A stretch of DNA of 64,000 bases from Meiothermus sp. (GCF_026004055.1 NZ_BPIJ01000001.1:620001-684000), one strand, 5' to 3'. Positions 16,849 through 26,700 are shown, counted from the stretch's first letter. The notes: generated by a model not told the origin, from the letters alone. Numbers and translations: made by a program.

Positions 16849-17988
16849 GTGGAACCCACCCTATTTCGCAGCCGTCGGGAGCGAAAGCTGGGCGATGTTG
16901 CCGTGCGCCTCGAGGGCATCACCAAGCACTTTGGCGAACAAAGAGCGGTAGACAGTGTGAGCTTGGAGATTCGGCACGGAGAATTTTTTAGTCTGCTAGG
17001 CCCCTCGGGTTGTGGTAAGACCACCCTTTTGCGCATGATCGCCGGCTTCGACACCCCCGATGCAGGCCGGGTAGTTATTGGGGGCAAGGACATGACCGGC
17101 GTGCCCCCCTACCTGCGCCCGGTCAATACGGTTTTCCAGAACTACGCGCTGTTTCCCCACATGACCGTGGAGCAAAACATTGCCTTTGGGCTGCGAATGA
17201 AAAAAATGCCCCGCGACGAGATCGCCAAAAGGGTGCAGTGGGCCCTCGAGCTCATCAACCTACCCGGCTACGAAAAACGCCGCACCGACCAGATGTCCGG
17301 CGGACAGCGTCAGCGCATCGCCCTAGCCCGGGCCTTGGTCAACGAACCCGAGGTACTGCTTTTGGACGAACCCCTCTCGGCCCTCGACCTCAAACTAAGG
17401 CAGGAACTGCGCCTCGACCTCATGAACCTTCAGGAGCAGCTCGGTATCACCTTCATTTTTGTCACCCACGACCAGGAAGAAGCCCTGGTAATGTCAGATC
17501 GCATCGCCGTGATGAATAAAGGCCGCATCGAACAGCTTGGTCCCACCGAGGAGATTTACGAGCTCCCGAAAACCGCGTTTGTGGCCAAGTTCATTGGCGA
17601 CTCCAACCTGATTCCGGCCCAAGCGCTGGAACCGCGTAAGGTGCGCACCGCCCTGGGCGAGTTTGTGCTCGACGAGGAGGATGCCCTCACCCCCGGCCAG
17701 GAAGTGCTGCTTTCCATTAGGCCCGAGAAAATCCGGCTTTTTCGGGAAAAACCCAATCTGCCCAACGTCTTCCGGGCCAAAGTAGACGACATCATCTATA
17801 CCGGTTCGGAGAATCAGTACGTGCTTTTGGCCGATGGCCAACGCTTGATGTGCGAGACCCTCAACCAAGACATCCAGGAGCCCGGCCACGAGGAGTTCGG
17901 CTACGACGAGGAAGTCTGGGTGGCCTTTACTCCGGAAAAACTGGTGGTTATTCAGGGGGGAACCGAAGGGAGCAATCCTTATGCGTGA
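16849..17988 (+). CDS. potA: Spermidine/putrescine-type ABC transporter ATPase
   Basis: A 379-residue ABC ATPase. Walker A GPSGCGKT at 51-58, Q-loop TVFQNYALFPHMTVEQNIAFGLRM, signature MSGGQRQRIALARAL, Walker B VLLLDEPLSALDLKLR, H-loop FVTHDQEEAL and a C-terminal TOBE domain (from about 265, LSIRPEKIRLF). This is the PotA/FbpC class; the PotB, PotC and PotD partners follow directly, so polyamine import is the best guess. The start is GTG behind a leaderless promoter; the 3' end overlaps potB by eight bases. Confidence 0.9.
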   Translation: MEPTLFRSRRERKLGDVAVRLEGITKHFGEQRAVDSVSLEIRHGEFFSLLGPSGCGKTTLLRMIAGFDTPDAGRVVIGGKDMTGVPPYLRPVNTVFQNYALFPHMTVEQNIAFGLRMKKMPRDEIAKRVQWALELINLPGYEKRRTDQMSGGQRQRIALARALVNEPEVLLLDEPLSALDLKLRQELRLDLMNLQEQLGITFIFVTHDQEEALVMSDRIAVMNKGRIEQLGPTEEIYELPKTAFVAKFIGDSNLIPAQALEPRKVRTALGEFVLDEEDALTPGQEVLLSIRPEKIRLFREKPNLPNVFRAKVDDIIYTGSENQYVLLADGQRLMCETLNQDIQEPGHEEFGYDEEVWVAFTPEKLVVIQGGTEGSNPYA

Positions 17989-18844
17989 AGCCGCTGGGCC
18001 CCGCGAGCGCCTGCGTCAGGTGCTACTGACCATCGGGCCTGGGGCCTTGTGGTTGGGCTTGTTTGTACTGGTTCCCACCCTGATCATGCTGGTAGCCTCG
18101 CTGATGAGCCGGGGTAGCTTAGGCCAACTGGTACCGCCCTTTGGCCTGCACAACTACCTGCGCTTTTTCTCCGACCCGCTTTTTATCGAAATCATCGGAC
18201 GCAGCCTTTGGATTGGCTTCTGGTCTACGGTCTTTATTGTGCTACTAGGGTATCCGCTGGCTTTTTACATCGCCCAGAGCCGCAACAAGGAGGTGTTGCT
18301 GTTGCTGGTGGTGATTCCCTTCTTTACCAACTTTCTAATCCGGGTGTATGCCTGGATTGTGGTGTTTCAGAAAGAGGGGCTGCTGAATAGCCTGATCACC
18401 GCTTTTGGGCTCCCGCCCGCCGAACTACTGCCCTCTACCCTGGCGGTGTATGTGGCCACGGTCTACACCTATCTGCCCTTTTTTGTATTGCCTCTGTATG
18501 CCGCTGTCGAACGCATCGACTGGAGCTTGCTCGAGGCCGCCTACGACCTGGGGGCCCGGCCCATCCGGGCCTTTTGGGAGTCTATCTTTCCCCAGACGGT
18601 GCCGGGCTTGTTTGCAGGCTTTTTGTTGGTGTTCATCCCGGCGGTGGGTACCTTTGTGATTGCCGACCTGCTGGGCGGCGGCAAGGTCACGCTGATTGGC
18701 AACCTGATTCAGCTACAGTTTGGCTCGGCGCAGAACTGGGCTTTTGGCAGTGCAGCCAGCATGGTGCTCATGGCCATGGTGTTGCTGGGCTTGTGGCTGT
18801 ATGCCCGTACCCAGGGAGAGAAAGGACTGGACAAATTGGTATGA
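17981..18844 (+). CDS. potB: Spermidine/putrescine-type ABC permease PotB
   Basis: A 287-residue permease with six membrane segments, including WLGLFVLVPTLIMLVASLM at the N-terminus, PFFTNFLIRVYAWIVVF, and the EAA loop LLEAAYDLGARPIRAFWESIFPQTVPGLFAG that contacts the ATPase. Length and order of segments agree with PotB/HisM-type permeases of polyamine importers. About 110 bases separate it from potC, which has its own AGGAGG. Confidence 0.88.
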   Translation: MREAAGPRERLRQVLLTIGPGALWLGLFVLVPTLIMLVASLMSRGSLGQLVPPFGLHNYLRFFSDPLFIEIIGRSLWIGFWSTVFIVLLGYPLAFYIAQSRNKEVLLLLVVIPFFTNFLIRVYAWIVVFQKEGLLNSLITAFGLPPAELLPSTLAVYVATVYTYLPFFVLPLYAAVERIDWSLLEAAYDLGARPIRAFWESIFPQTVPGLFAGFLLVFIPAVGTFVIADLLGGGKVTLIGNLIQLQFGSAQNWAFGSAASMVLMAMVLLGLWLYARTQGEKGLDKLV

Positions 18845-18953
18845 GGCCCAGCGTCCAATGCCGAAGGCCCGAAGTCTTCCCGATGGGTGAACCTAACTGT
18901 TTGACCCTTTGCTCCCAGCGATTGGCCATGCCCCATACGTGTAGGAGGTCGGC

Positions 18954-19733
18954 ATGAAGCGCCTGCTCTCCATTCATGCCTGGCTAGTGTTTGCCTTTTT
19001 GTACCTGCCGATTGCGGTGATTGTGGCGCTTTCCTTCAACCAAAGCCGCTTTGGGGTGCGCTTTACAGGCTTTACCTTCGACTGGTATGTCCGGCTTTTC
19101 AATAATGAGCGGATTCTTGAATACCTCACCAACACCCTGATTGTGGCGGTGGTTTCTACCATCGCCTCCACCATTCTGGGCACCCTTTTGGCGGTAGGGA
19201 TGGTGCGCTACCGGTTCCGATTGCAAAACGCCTTGCGCTACTTGCTGTACGTGCCAGTGGTAGTGCCGGATGTGGTGATGGGCATCTCGCTGTTGCTCTT
19301 ATTTGATGTGGTGCGCGACGCCGTAGGCTGGCCCCGGCTGTCGCTTTTTACCATCATCCTAGCCCATATTAGCTTTCAGATTGCCTACGTGACGCTGGTA
19401 GTACGGGCCCGCCTGATGCTGTTGGATCCCGCCCTGGAAGAAGCGGCCAAAGACCTGGGCGCGACCCCCTGGCTGACCTTCCGCGAGGTGACGCTGCCGC
19501 TGATTATGCCGGGGGTGGTCTCGGGGGCCCTTTTGGCTTTTAGTCTCTCGCTGGACGACTTTGTGGTGACCTTTTTTACAGCAGGGCCGGGTTCAACTAC
19601 TTTGCCCTTGTACATTTATTCCTCGGTCAAGCTAGGCGTAAGCCCCGAGATTCATGCCCTCTCCACTTTGATGGTGGGGGTCACAATTTTGGTGCTGCTT
19701 CTTGGGACACTGTTCTGGAGGAAACGAACCTGA
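18954..19733 (+). CDS. potC: Spermidine/putrescine-type ABC permease PotC
   Basis: A 259-residue permease, six membrane segments, starting MKRLLSIHAWLVFAFLYLPIAVIVALSFNQS, with VPDVVMGISLLLLF, EEAAKDLGATPWLTFREVTLPLIMPGVVSGALLAFSLSLDDFVVTFFTAGPGSTTLPLYIYS, the conserved PotC block. AGGAGG lies eight bases before the ATG. Forms the heterodimeric channel with PotB. Confidence 0.9.
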   Translation: MKRLLSIHAWLVFAFLYLPIAVIVALSFNQSRFGVRFTGFTFDWYVRLFNNERILEYLTNTLIVAVVSTIASTILGTLLAVGMVRYRFRLQNALRYLLYVPVVVPDVVMGISLLLLFDVVRDAVGWPRLSLFTIILAHISFQIAYVTLVVRARLMLLDPALEEAAKDLGATPWLTFREVTLPLIMPGVVSGALLAFSLSLDDFVVTFFTAGPGSTTLPLYIYSSVKLGVSPEIHALSTLMVGVTILVLLLGTLFWRKRT

Positions 19734-19761
19734 GCTAAAAGCCAGGAGCAGGAGGCGGTGT

Positions 19762-20787
19762 ATGAACAGACTATGGCTTATCGGTTTACTGGCTTTGCTT
19801 GTAGCTGGCTGTGGTCAGCAGAAGAAGGAGCTGCGCCTTTTGAACTGGTCGGACTATATGCCCCGCGAGGTCTTGGACGAGTTCGAAAAGCGCGAAGGCA
19901 TCAAGGTAGTAGAAGACACCTACGACTCCCCCGAGGCCATGCTTTCGAAGTTGCAAGCCGGAGGGGACAGCGAGTTTGACGTGTTGATTACCCCCGACTA
20001 CACGGTGGGTCAGTTGGCCCGGGCCGGTAGCCTGCAGGAGCTGGACAAGTCTAAAATTCCCAACCTGAAGAACCTCGATCCTCAGTTTGCCGACCCCGCT
20101 TTTGACCCGGGCGGAAAGTACAGCGTGGTCTATCAGTGGGGCACTACCGGTCTGGCCTACCGTGAAGACCTGGTGAGCGGGCCGGTGGAAAGCTGGGCGG
20201 TGATCTTCGACCCGGCCCAGCAGGTAGGGCGTTTCTTGTTGCTGGACGAGATGCGCGAGATGATCGGGGCCGCCCTCAAGTACAAGGGCGAGTCGGTCAA
20301 CAGCACCGACCCGGCCAAGCTGGCCGAAGCACAGGCGCTGCTGCTCGAGGCCAAGCGGCGTTCGCAGGGCTTTGCCGGGGGTACCAGCATCCGCGACCGC
20401 TTAATTGCCGGCGATATTGCGGTGGGGCCCGCTTATTCAGGCGACATCCTGGCGGCCCAACCCGAGAACCCTACGCTCAAATATGTGATTCCCGCCGAGG
20501 GGGCCACCCTCTGGACCGACAACCTGGTGGTGTTGAAAAAGAGCCCCAACCACGAGCTGGCCCATAAATTTATCAACTTCCTGCTCGAGCCCGACATCGC
20601 CGCACAAATCTCCAACTCGATTGGCTATGCCACCCCGGTCGCTGCCGCCATGGAGCAAATCGAGGAAAAAGACAACCCCCTTATTTATCCCACCCCAGAA
20701 AAAAGAGCCCGCCTCGAGCTCTTGGCCGACCTCGGTGACCAGGTCGAACTGTTTAACCAAGTGTGGGCCGAGGTGAAATCGCGCTAA
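19762..20787 (+). CDS. potD: Polyamine-binding lipoprotein PotD
   Basis: A 341-residue extracytoplasmic binding protein. Residues 1-16 are a lipoprotein signal with lipobox LLVAGC, Cys17 being the lipidated residue. LRLLNWSDYMPREVLDEFEKREGIKVVEDTYDSPEAMLSKL is the PotD/PotF opening; WGTTGLAYREDLV and the terminal helical part also fit. The upstream frame is open, but AGGAGG before 19762 and the lipobox fix the start. One oddity: the segment FDPAQQVGRFLLLDEMREMIGAALKYKGESVNSTDP is intact, as in true polyamine binders. Last gene of potABCD. Confidence 0.9.
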   Translation: MNRLWLIGLLALLVAGCGQQKKELRLLNWSDYMPREVLDEFEKREGIKVVEDTYDSPEAMLSKLQAGGDSEFDVLITPDYTVGQLARAGSLQELDKSKIPNLKNLDPQFADPAFDPGGKYSVVYQWGTTGLAYREDLVSGPVESWAVIFDPAQQVGRFLLLDEMREMIGAALKYKGESVNSTDPAKLAEAQALLLEAKRRSQGFAGGTSIRDRLIAGDIAVGPAYSGDILAAQPENPTLKYVIPAEGATLWTDNLVVLKKSPNHELAHKFINFLLEPDIAAQISNSIGYATPVAAAMEQIEEKDNPLIYPTPEKRARLELLADLGDQVELFNQVWAEVKSR

Positions 20788-20939
20788 TCACCCGGTATAG
20801 GCCAACAAGGCAATCCCGAGCGCTTTCCGCGCTACCATCTGCCAGAGAATACGGGGTTCTTTGCAACGCCGTAATCAATACTCCTTTACCTGCCGACTCC
20901 ACCGCCCTCTCGAGCCCGCCTGTGTCTCATGGGGGTCAT

Positions 20940-20968
20940 TTGGGAAAGCCCTCCCAACCCGATACACT
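20940..20968 (+). promoter_or_regulatory. Leaderless promoter of ppc
   Basis: TTGGGA (20940-20945) and TACACT (20963-20968) are 17 bases apart, and the ATG of ppc follows the -10 box by eight bases with no ribosome site. The 150 bases between potD and this promoter show nothing recognisable. Confidence 0.65.
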
Positions 20969-20976
20969 ATCGCTGG

Positions 20977-23643
20977 ATGAACGAGGATCGGCTATTTGAA
21001 CAGCTCAAACGCGAAGTGGACTTGTTGGGGCGGGCCCTGGGAAAGGCCATTCGTACGCTTTCAGGCGAGCGGGTATTCGAGCTAGAAGAACAAATCCGCG
21101 AACTCACCAAAGCCCTGCGGCAGAGCGGCCTCGAGGACACCCGGGAGCAGCTTCGGGCCATCGTGCGCGGCCTTACCCAGGCCGAGGCCGAAAACATGAT
21201 CCGGGCTTTCTCGACCTATTTTCATCTGGTTAACCTGGCCGAGGAGCGCCAGCGGGTGCGCGTCAACCGGGAGCGGGAAAAGAAAAGCACTCCCCTGGCT
21301 CCCAGGGGCGAGTCGTTTATGGCGCTGGTAGGACAGCTCAAGCAGCGCGGCCTAAGCTACCAACAGGCGGTAGACGTACTATCCCGGCTGCGACTGCACC
21401 TAACCTTTACCGCCCACCCCACCGAGACCCGCCGCCGTACCCAGCGCCACCACCTGGCGGAGGTTCAGAGGCTTTTGGAGCGGCTCGAGCGGGGCGAGCC
21501 AGCTTGGGAAGAGCTAGCGGCGCGGGTTATGCTGCTCTGGGGCACCACCGAGCTGCGAAAGACCCGACCCAGCGTGGAGGACGAAGTCAAAGGCGGGCTG
21601 TTCTACGCCACGGGGGCGCTTTGGCAGGCCGTGCCGAAGCTGGTGGAGGGATTGGAGCGGGCGGTAGAGGCCCACTACGGCAGGCGGCCTGATTTAGCCC
21701 CTCCTTTGGTCTTCAGAAGCTGGATTGGGGGAGACCGCGACGGAAACCCCAATGTGACCCCCGAGATGACCGCCTGGGCACAGAAGTACGCTCGGGAATT
21801 GGCGCTGCGCCAGTTTGTGGCGGGAATAGACGAGCAGATTCGCGACCTCTCCCTGACCGATGACCGGGTGGCCATTAGCCGCGAGCTAAGGCTGGCCCTT
21901 GAAGAACAGGCCAAGCACCTACCGCTGCCTGAGCGTTTCCAGGGCGAGCCCTACCGCCAGTTTGGCATGGGGCTGCGCTACAAGCTGCGCGCTGCCCTAG
22001 GCGAGCAGCCGGGCCCAGGGTACAGCACCACAGCGGAGTTTGTAAGCGATCTAGGCAAGGCCGAGCGCAGCCTAGAGCAGCTTGGGCTAGGCGAAATTGC
22101 CCGGGTCAGCGTGCGCCCTTTGCGCCTGAATGCCGAGGCTTTTGGCCTCGAGCTCGTAAACCTGGACTTGCGGGAAGAGTCCCGCGCGCTGACCGAAGCG
22201 GTCGCCGAACTCTTGAAAACCGCTGGGGTACATGAGCGTTATGGTTCCCTGGAACCCCAGCAAAGGGAAGCCCTGCTGACCCAGGAACTCGCTACCGCCC
22301 GACCCCTGGCCCCGGTGGGTTATCGGCCCCAGACCAAAACCCTGCAAACCGCCCTGGAAGCCATGCGCAACTGGCGGGCCCGGGGCGCCCACGTGGTCTC
22401 GATGACCCATTACCCCAGCGACCTGCTCGAGGTGCTGCTCTTGGCCCGGGAGGTGGGCCTCTACCGCCCTGGGCGGGCCTTGCCCTTCGATGTGGTGCCG
22501 CTTTTTGAGACCCTCAGCGACCTGCAAAACGCGCCCCAGGTGGTGGCCCGGCTGCTGGACAACCCGGTCTTCCGGGCCCACGTGCAGGGCCGGGGGGGCC
22601 TCGAGGTGATGATCGGCTACTCCGACTCCAACAAGGACGCGGGCTTCTTGGCGGCCAACTGGGCGCTCTACCGGGCCCAGGAGGCCATCAGCGCGGTGGC
22701 CAGGAGCCGGGAGGTGGAGGTCTACTACTTCCACGGGCGGGGCACCTCCACCGCCCGGGGGGGCGGTACCGCCGGGCGGGCCATCGCCAGCCTGCCCCCC
22801 GGCACGGTGGGGAGCCGGATGCGCCTGACCGAACAGGGCGAGGCCCTGGCCGACCGCTACGCCCACCCCGAGCTGGCCTACCGGAACCTCGAGCAGATGC
22901 TCTACCACCTGGCCCTGGCCTCGGCCCGCGACCTCTACGCCCAGGCCGAGCCCCTTCCAGAGGCCTGGCGAGAGGCCATGGAACGGGCCGCCCAGCGCTC
23001 CACCGAGGCCTACCGGGAACTGCTCCTGCGCCCGGGCTTTTTTGAGTTTTACGAGCAGCTCACCCCTATCCGCGAGATTGGGGCCCTCAACATTGCCAGC
23101 CGCCCGGTCTACCGCTCGGGCCGGGTGCGGGAGATCAAGGACCTGCGGGCCATCCCCTGGGTGATGTCCTGGACGCAGGTGCGGCTTTTGTTGCCGGGCT
23201 GGTACGGCCTGGCCGAGGGGCTGGAGGAAATCCCACTCTCCTTGCGGCAGGAAATGTTTGCGCAGTGGCCCTTCTTCGCCACCACCCTGGACAGTGCGGC
23301 CATTGCCCTGGCCAAGGCCGACCTGGGCATCGCCCGGGAGTACCTGCGCCTGGTAGAGCCCGACCTGGCCGAGCGCTTCTTCCCCTCCATCGCCCAAGCC
23401 TTTGAAAAAACCAAGGCCCTGCTGGAGGAGACCTTCCAGGGCCCCCTGCTTCGAAACCACCCGGTGCTGGCCCGCCAGACCGAACTCAGGAACCCCTACG
23501 TGGATCCCATCTCGCTGGTGCAGGTGGAGCTTCTGACCCGCTACCGCCGCACCCCACCCGAGTCGCCGGAGCGCCCTGGCCTCGAGCGGGCCCTGATGCT
23601 CTCCATCCTGGGTATTGCGGCAGGCCTGCGCAACGCTGGATGA
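20977..23643 (+). CDS. ppc: Phosphoenolpyruvate carboxylase
   Basis: An 888-residue PEP carboxylase, which adds bicarbonate to PEP to give oxaloacetate and refills the TCA cycle. Seen in order: [15 protein letters not shown] (catalytic His), [61 protein letters not shown] (Gly-rich PEP/bicarbonate loop), and the C-terminal LRNAG where most enzymes end RNTG. The frame is open 16 codons earlier, but the promoter places the start at the ATG 20977. From about 22360 the gene becomes visibly richer in GC-ending codons than its first half. Confidence 0.95.
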   Translation: MNEDRLFEQLKREVDLLGRALGKAIRTLSGERVFELEEQIRELTKALRQSGLEDTREQLRAIVRGLTQAEAENMIRAFSTYFHLVNLAEERQRVRVNREREKKSTPLAPRGESFMALVGQLKQRGLSYQQAVDVLSRLRLHLTFTAHPTETRRRTQRHHLAEVQRLLERLERGEPAWEELAARVMLLWGTTELRKTRPSVEDEVKGGLFYATGALWQAVPKLVEGLERAVEAHYGRRPDLAPPLVFRSWIGGDRDGNPNVTPEMTAWAQKYARELALRQFVAGIDEQIRDLSLTDDRVAISRELRLALEEQAKHLPLPERFQGEPYRQFGMGLRYKLRAALGEQPGPGYSTTAEFVSDLGKAERSLEQLGLGEIARVSVRPLRLNAEAFGLELVNLDLREESRALTEAVAELLKTAGVHERYGSLEPQQREALLTQELATARPLAPVGYRPQTKTLQTALEAMRNWRARGAHVVSMTHYPSDLLEVLLLAREVGLYRPGRALPFDVVPLFETLSDLQNAPQVVARLLDNPVFRAHVQGRGGLEVMIGYSDSNKDAGFLAANWALYRAQEAISAVARSREVEVYYFHGRGTSTARGGGTAGRAIASLPPGTVGSRMRLTEQGEALADRYAHPELAYRNLEQMLYHLALASARDLYAQAEPLPEAWREAMERAAQRSTEAYRELLLRPGFFEFYEQLTPIREIGALNIASRPVYRSGRVREIKDLRAIPWVMSWTQVRLLLPGWYGLAEGLEEIPLSLRQEMFAQWPFFATTLDSAAIALAKADLGIAREYLRLVEPDLAERFFPSIAQAFEKTKALLEETFQGPLLRNHPVLARQTELRNPYVDPISLVQVELLTRYRRTPPESPERPGLERALMLSILGIAAGLRNAG

Positions 23644-23711
23644 TCAGCTAAGCACAGCAGGTTTTGCAAGGCCTGAAGCCTGCCTCCACAGCCTCACGAT
23701 ACGAAGCAAAC

Positions 23712-23918
23712 TCAATGCATCTTTCTGATGAGAAAGTAAGTTGCCCACTGACACGACGGCAGGTGAAACGTCTTGCGGCTCTTACTAGCCACATAAACTG
23801 TACTGTAGCCTAAGCGCTTAACCTCTTGTTCTAGCTGAGCAAGTCTGCTCTCTAGCTCATGCAGCCTGAATCCACAGTTCGGACACCAAATACTTTTGAT
23901 CATACATTTTATTCTCAT
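23712..23918 (-). CDS. Small zinc-ribbon/coiled-coil peptide, possibly truncated
   Basis: A 68-residue frame (an internal ATG at 23903 is an alternative start). IWCPNCGFRL supplies a Cys-x2-Cys knuckle, LHELESRLAQLEQEVKRL a short coiled coil, and YVASKSRKTFHLPSCQWA matches the small His/Cys domain (ASKxSKxFHxPxCxWA) that in other proteins usually continues for another ten or more residues. Here the frame ends shortly after (TYFLIRKMH), so the gene may be the remains of a longer one. No strong ribosome site is seen. Base composition is lower in GC than its neighbours, a sign of possible transfer. Function unknown. Confidence 0.5.
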   Translation of the reverse strand: MRIKCMIKSIWCPNCGFRLHELESRLAQLEQEVKRLGYSTVYVASKSRKTFHLPSCQWATYFLIRKMH

Positions 23919-23944
23919 CTGAAGTCAGCCAAGAGAGGGCTGAT

Positions 23945-23972
23945 TTGCACAAACCCATAAATCCGATAAGAT
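23945..23972 (+). promoter_or_regulatory. Promoter of the peptide-binding protein gene
   Basis: TTGCAC (23945-23950) and TAAGAT (23967-23972) with 16 bases between, followed by a short leader carrying AAGGAGGTAGGG before the ATG at 24006. Confidence 0.6.
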
Positions 23973-24005
23973 AGGCGACAACCGGGGTTCTGTAAGGAGG
24001 TAGGG

Positions 24006-25532
24006 ATGAACAAAGGTTGGATAGGCTTTTTGGCTAGCCTGGCCCTCTTGGGGAGTGTATGGGCACAACGCTCCGATACCATCGTGATCGCCCAGGGGGT
24101 AGACGTAACGGTGCTCGACCCCAACAACCAGCTCGAGACCCCCACCGCCAATGTGCTGGCAAATATCTTTGACACCCTTTACATGCGGATGCCGGACGGC
24201 ACCGCCCGGCCCTGGCTGGCTACGGGGGTGCGGGCCATCAACCCCACCACCTGGGAAATGACCATCCGCCAGGGGGTCAAGTTTCACAACGGCGAAGACC
24301 TGACCGCCGAAACGGTCAAGTGGAACTTCGAGCGGGTGATTGATCCGCAAAGGCCCTTGCGCATCTCCAACTCCTGGGCCAACCTGGCCAGCGTGCAGGT
24401 GGTCAACCCCACCACCCTGCGCTTCACCACCCGTAACCCCTTCCCGGTGTTTGTCACCCGCCTGACAGGCTTCTACATCTTGCCGCAAAAGTATGTCACC
24501 GAGAACGGCAACCGCTACCTGCAAGAGCCAGTGGGCACAGGCCCCTACAAGTTTGTGCGCTGGGTACGCGATCAGCAGTTTGAACTCGAGGCCAACCCCA
24601 ACTACTGGGGCGGTGCCCCCAAAATCCGCCGGGTGATCTTCCGGCCCATCCCCGAAGCCAGTAGCCGGGTGGCCGAGCTGATCTCGGGCGGGGTGGATAT
24701 CATCACCAACCTGGTACCCGAAGCGGTGAACGCTGTACGGTCTTCGGGGGCTGCCGAGGTACGCAGCGTGCCCAGCATCCGTAACATCTTCATCATGCTG
24801 AATACCAGCGGCAAGGCCGATAGCCCCCTGGCCAACCCCAAGGTACGGCTGGCCCTCAACTACGCAGTAGACAAGCGCGCCATCGTTAAAAACGTACTGG
24901 GCGGCTTTGGTCAACCCACCGGTTGTCCGCTCAACAGCTATATCTTCGGCTACGATGCCAGAAGCTGTCAGCCCTACGAGTACAACCCCACTCGAGCCAA
25001 ACAACTCCTCGCCGAGGCTGGCTACCCCAACGGTTTCACCATGACCATGGGCTCGCCCAACGGGCGCTACCTCAACGACCGCCAGGTAGCCGAAGCCCTG
25101 GTGGGCCAACTGGCCCAGGTCGGGGTGCGGGTGGAGTTGCGGGTGCAGGAGTGGAGCACCTACGTGGGCCAGATTCTGGAGCGTCGCATTCCCACCGACG
25201 CCGTGCTCTTGGGCTGGGGCAACAACGAGTTCGATGCCGACAACTCGCTGTATAGCCTGTTCTACGGCGGTACCGTGCGCGGTGGCCCCCGTCAGGTAGC
25301 CTTCAGCTACATCCGTTCGGTGCCCCTGGACAACGCGCTATTGCAAGCCCAGCGCACCACTGACCCCGAACAACGCAAGAAGCTCTATCTCGATGCGCTG
25401 CGGGTCTTGCGGGCTGAATCCCCCTGGATATTCCTGCACCAACAAGAAGACCTGTACGGCGTATCCAAGCGGGTTGACTGGAAACCCCGCCCGGACGAAC
25501 GGCTGTTTGCGGCCGATATGGCCTTGAAGTAA
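24006..25532 (+). CDS. Peptide-type ABC transporter substrate-binding protein
   Basis: A 508-residue family 5 solute-binding protein (DppA/OppA type). Signal peptide at 1-20 (cut after VWA). It has TPTANVLANIFDTLYMRMPDGTARPWLATGVRAINPTTWEMTIRQGVKFHNGEDLTAETVKWNFERV, the family entry pattern, and VGTGPYKFVRW later. Such proteins bind peptides, nickel or opines in the periplasm. No lipobox Cys, so it is free in the periplasm. Two permease genes follow after 226 bases; no ATPase genes are beside them. Ligand cannot be told from sequence. Confidence 0.9.
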   Translation: MNKGWIGFLASLALLGSVWAQRSDTIVIAQGVDVTVLDPNNQLETPTANVLANIFDTLYMRMPDGTARPWLATGVRAINPTTWEMTIRQGVKFHNGEDLTAETVKWNFERVIDPQRPLRISNSWANLASVQVVNPTTLRFTTRNPFPVFVTRLTGFYILPQKYVTENGNRYLQEPVGTGPYKFVRWVRDQQFELEANPNYWGGAPKIRRVIFRPIPEASSRVAELISGGVDIITNLVPEAVNAVRSSGAAEVRSVPSIRNIFIMLNTSGKADSPLANPKVRLALNYAVDKRAIVKNVLGGFGQPTGCPLNSYIFGYDARSCQPYEYNPTRAKQLLAEAGYPNGFTMTMGSPNGRYLNDRQVAEALVGQLAQVGVRVELRVQEWSTYVGQILERRIPTDAVLLGWGNNEFDADNSLYSLFYGGTVRGGPRQVAFSYIRSVPLDNALLQAQRTTDPEQRKKLYLDALRVLRAESPWIFLHQQEDLYGVSKRVDWKPRPDERLFAADMALK

Positions 25533-25544
25533 GACATGAAGTAG

Positions 25545-25577
25545 AGGGGTCAAGTGCCTGGAGGCCACTCGACCCCT
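25545..25577 (+). terminator. Hairpin after the binding-protein gene
   Basis: AGGGGTCAAGTG pairs with CACTCGACCCCT (one mismatch) across a 9-base loop, 13 bases after the stop codon. There is no T-run, so it may stabilise the abundant binding-protein message or act as a weak terminator. The rest of the gap to 25758 holds nothing I recognise. Confidence 0.5.
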
Positions 25578-25758
25578 GCTAGAGTCTCTTCCGTCCTGGC
25601 TGCGAATAAGTCGAAAGTACTGCGTCTGTTCTTTTGCCGAAGGGCCGTATGGAAGCGACGATCATCATATCGCCCATAACCGTTAGCTAACAACATCGGT
25701 TGTTTTGAGGTCTTGACCCCTAGATGCCAGATCGTTCTTTGCCCTCAACGCTCGACGT

Positions 25759-26700
25759 ATGGCTGCTTACCTGATTCGTCGCCTTGCACTGGTTTTGGTG
25801 GTGGTCTGGGGCACCGCAACGCTGGCCTTCTTTTTGCTGTTTTTGTCGGGTGACCCGGTCAACCTGCTGTTACCTTTGGATGCGACGCCCGAGGTACGCG
25901 AGCAGTTCCGCAAGGCCAACGGTTTTGACCGTCCGGTCTGGCAGCAGTACCTGAGCTACATGGGCCGGGCCGTGCAGGGCGACCTCGGCATCTCGCTGCG
26001 CAACCAAACCCCGGCGTTGGGGCTGGTGTTGGAGCGGATGCCCGCCAGCATGGTGCTGGCCGGCGCGGCTTTGTTGTTTGCGGTCGTTTTTGGTGTGCTG
26101 GCAGGCGTGATTGCAGCGGTGCGAAAGGGAACTACCCTCGAGTTTGTGGTGCTGTTCTTTGCCCTCTTGGGACAGTCGTTGCCGGTGTTCTGGCTAGCCC
26201 TGATGCTGATTCTGGTGTTTGGGCTCGAGCTGCGCTGGCTACCCATCTCGGGCTACGGGGTCGGGCCCCTTCCTGGCTTGCCGGCCCTGGCCAACCTGGT
26301 TCTTCCGGCCATTGCGGTCGGCACTTTCTCGATGGCGGCCATCACCCGCCTGACCCGGGGGGGTGTCCTGCGCGAACTGCGCAGCGACCATGTGCGCACC
26401 GCACGCGCCAAAGGCTTGGGGGAGCGGGTGGTCATCTACAAGCACGCCCTGCGCAACGCAGCCATTCCGGTCGTCACGGTCATCGGGCTGCAACTGGGCA
26501 ACCTGCTCTCAGGGGCAGTCATCACCGAAACGATTTTTGCCTGGCCGGGTGTGGGGCGGTTGGTGCTGACCGCCGTGACCCAGCAAGATTTTCCGGTGGT
26601 GCAGGCGGCGGTCATCGTGTTTGCGGTGCTGCTGGCGGTTATCAACCTGGTGGTGGACTTGCTCTATGGGGTGCTCGACCCCAGGGTGCGCTATGCGTAG
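25759..26700 (+). CDS. Peptide-type ABC permease (DppB family)
   Basis: A 313-residue permease with six membrane segments. It starts AAYLIRRLALVLVVVWGTATLAFFLLFLSGDPV, the standard DppB opening, and contains the coupling loop RGGVLRELRSDHVRTARAKGLGERVVIYKHALRNAAIPVVTVIG and GAVITETIFAWPGVGRLVL. The stop overlaps the next permease start. Works with the DppC-like partner; ATP-hydrolysing subunits must come from elsewhere in the genome. Confidence 0.92.
   Translation: MAAYLIRRLALVLVVVWGTATLAFFLLFLSGDPVNLLLPLDATPEVREQFRKANGFDRPVWQQYLSYMGRAVQGDLGISLRNQTPALGLVLERMPASMVLAGAALLFAVVFGVLAGVIAAVRKGTTLEFVVLFFALLGQSLPVFWLALMLILVFGLELRWLPISGYGVGPLPGLPALANLVLPAIAVGTFSMAAITRLTRGGVLRELRSDHVRTARAKGLGERVVIYKHALRNAAIPVVTVIGLQLGNLLSGAVITETIFAWPGVGRLVLTAVTQQDFPVVQAAVIVFAVLLAVINLVVDLLYGVLDPRVRYA

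Noticed and set aside
22087-23460. A 457-codon open frame on the minus strand inside ppc
   Set aside because: It mirrors the GC3-rich second half of ppc, its product is Gly/Pro/His-rich without any family motif, and ppc has all its catalytic motifs.
23925-25109. A 394-codon open frame on the minus strand opposite the peptide-binding protein
   Set aside because: It is an antisense shadow of a clear SBP_bac_5 gene, with low-complexity composition and no ribosome site.
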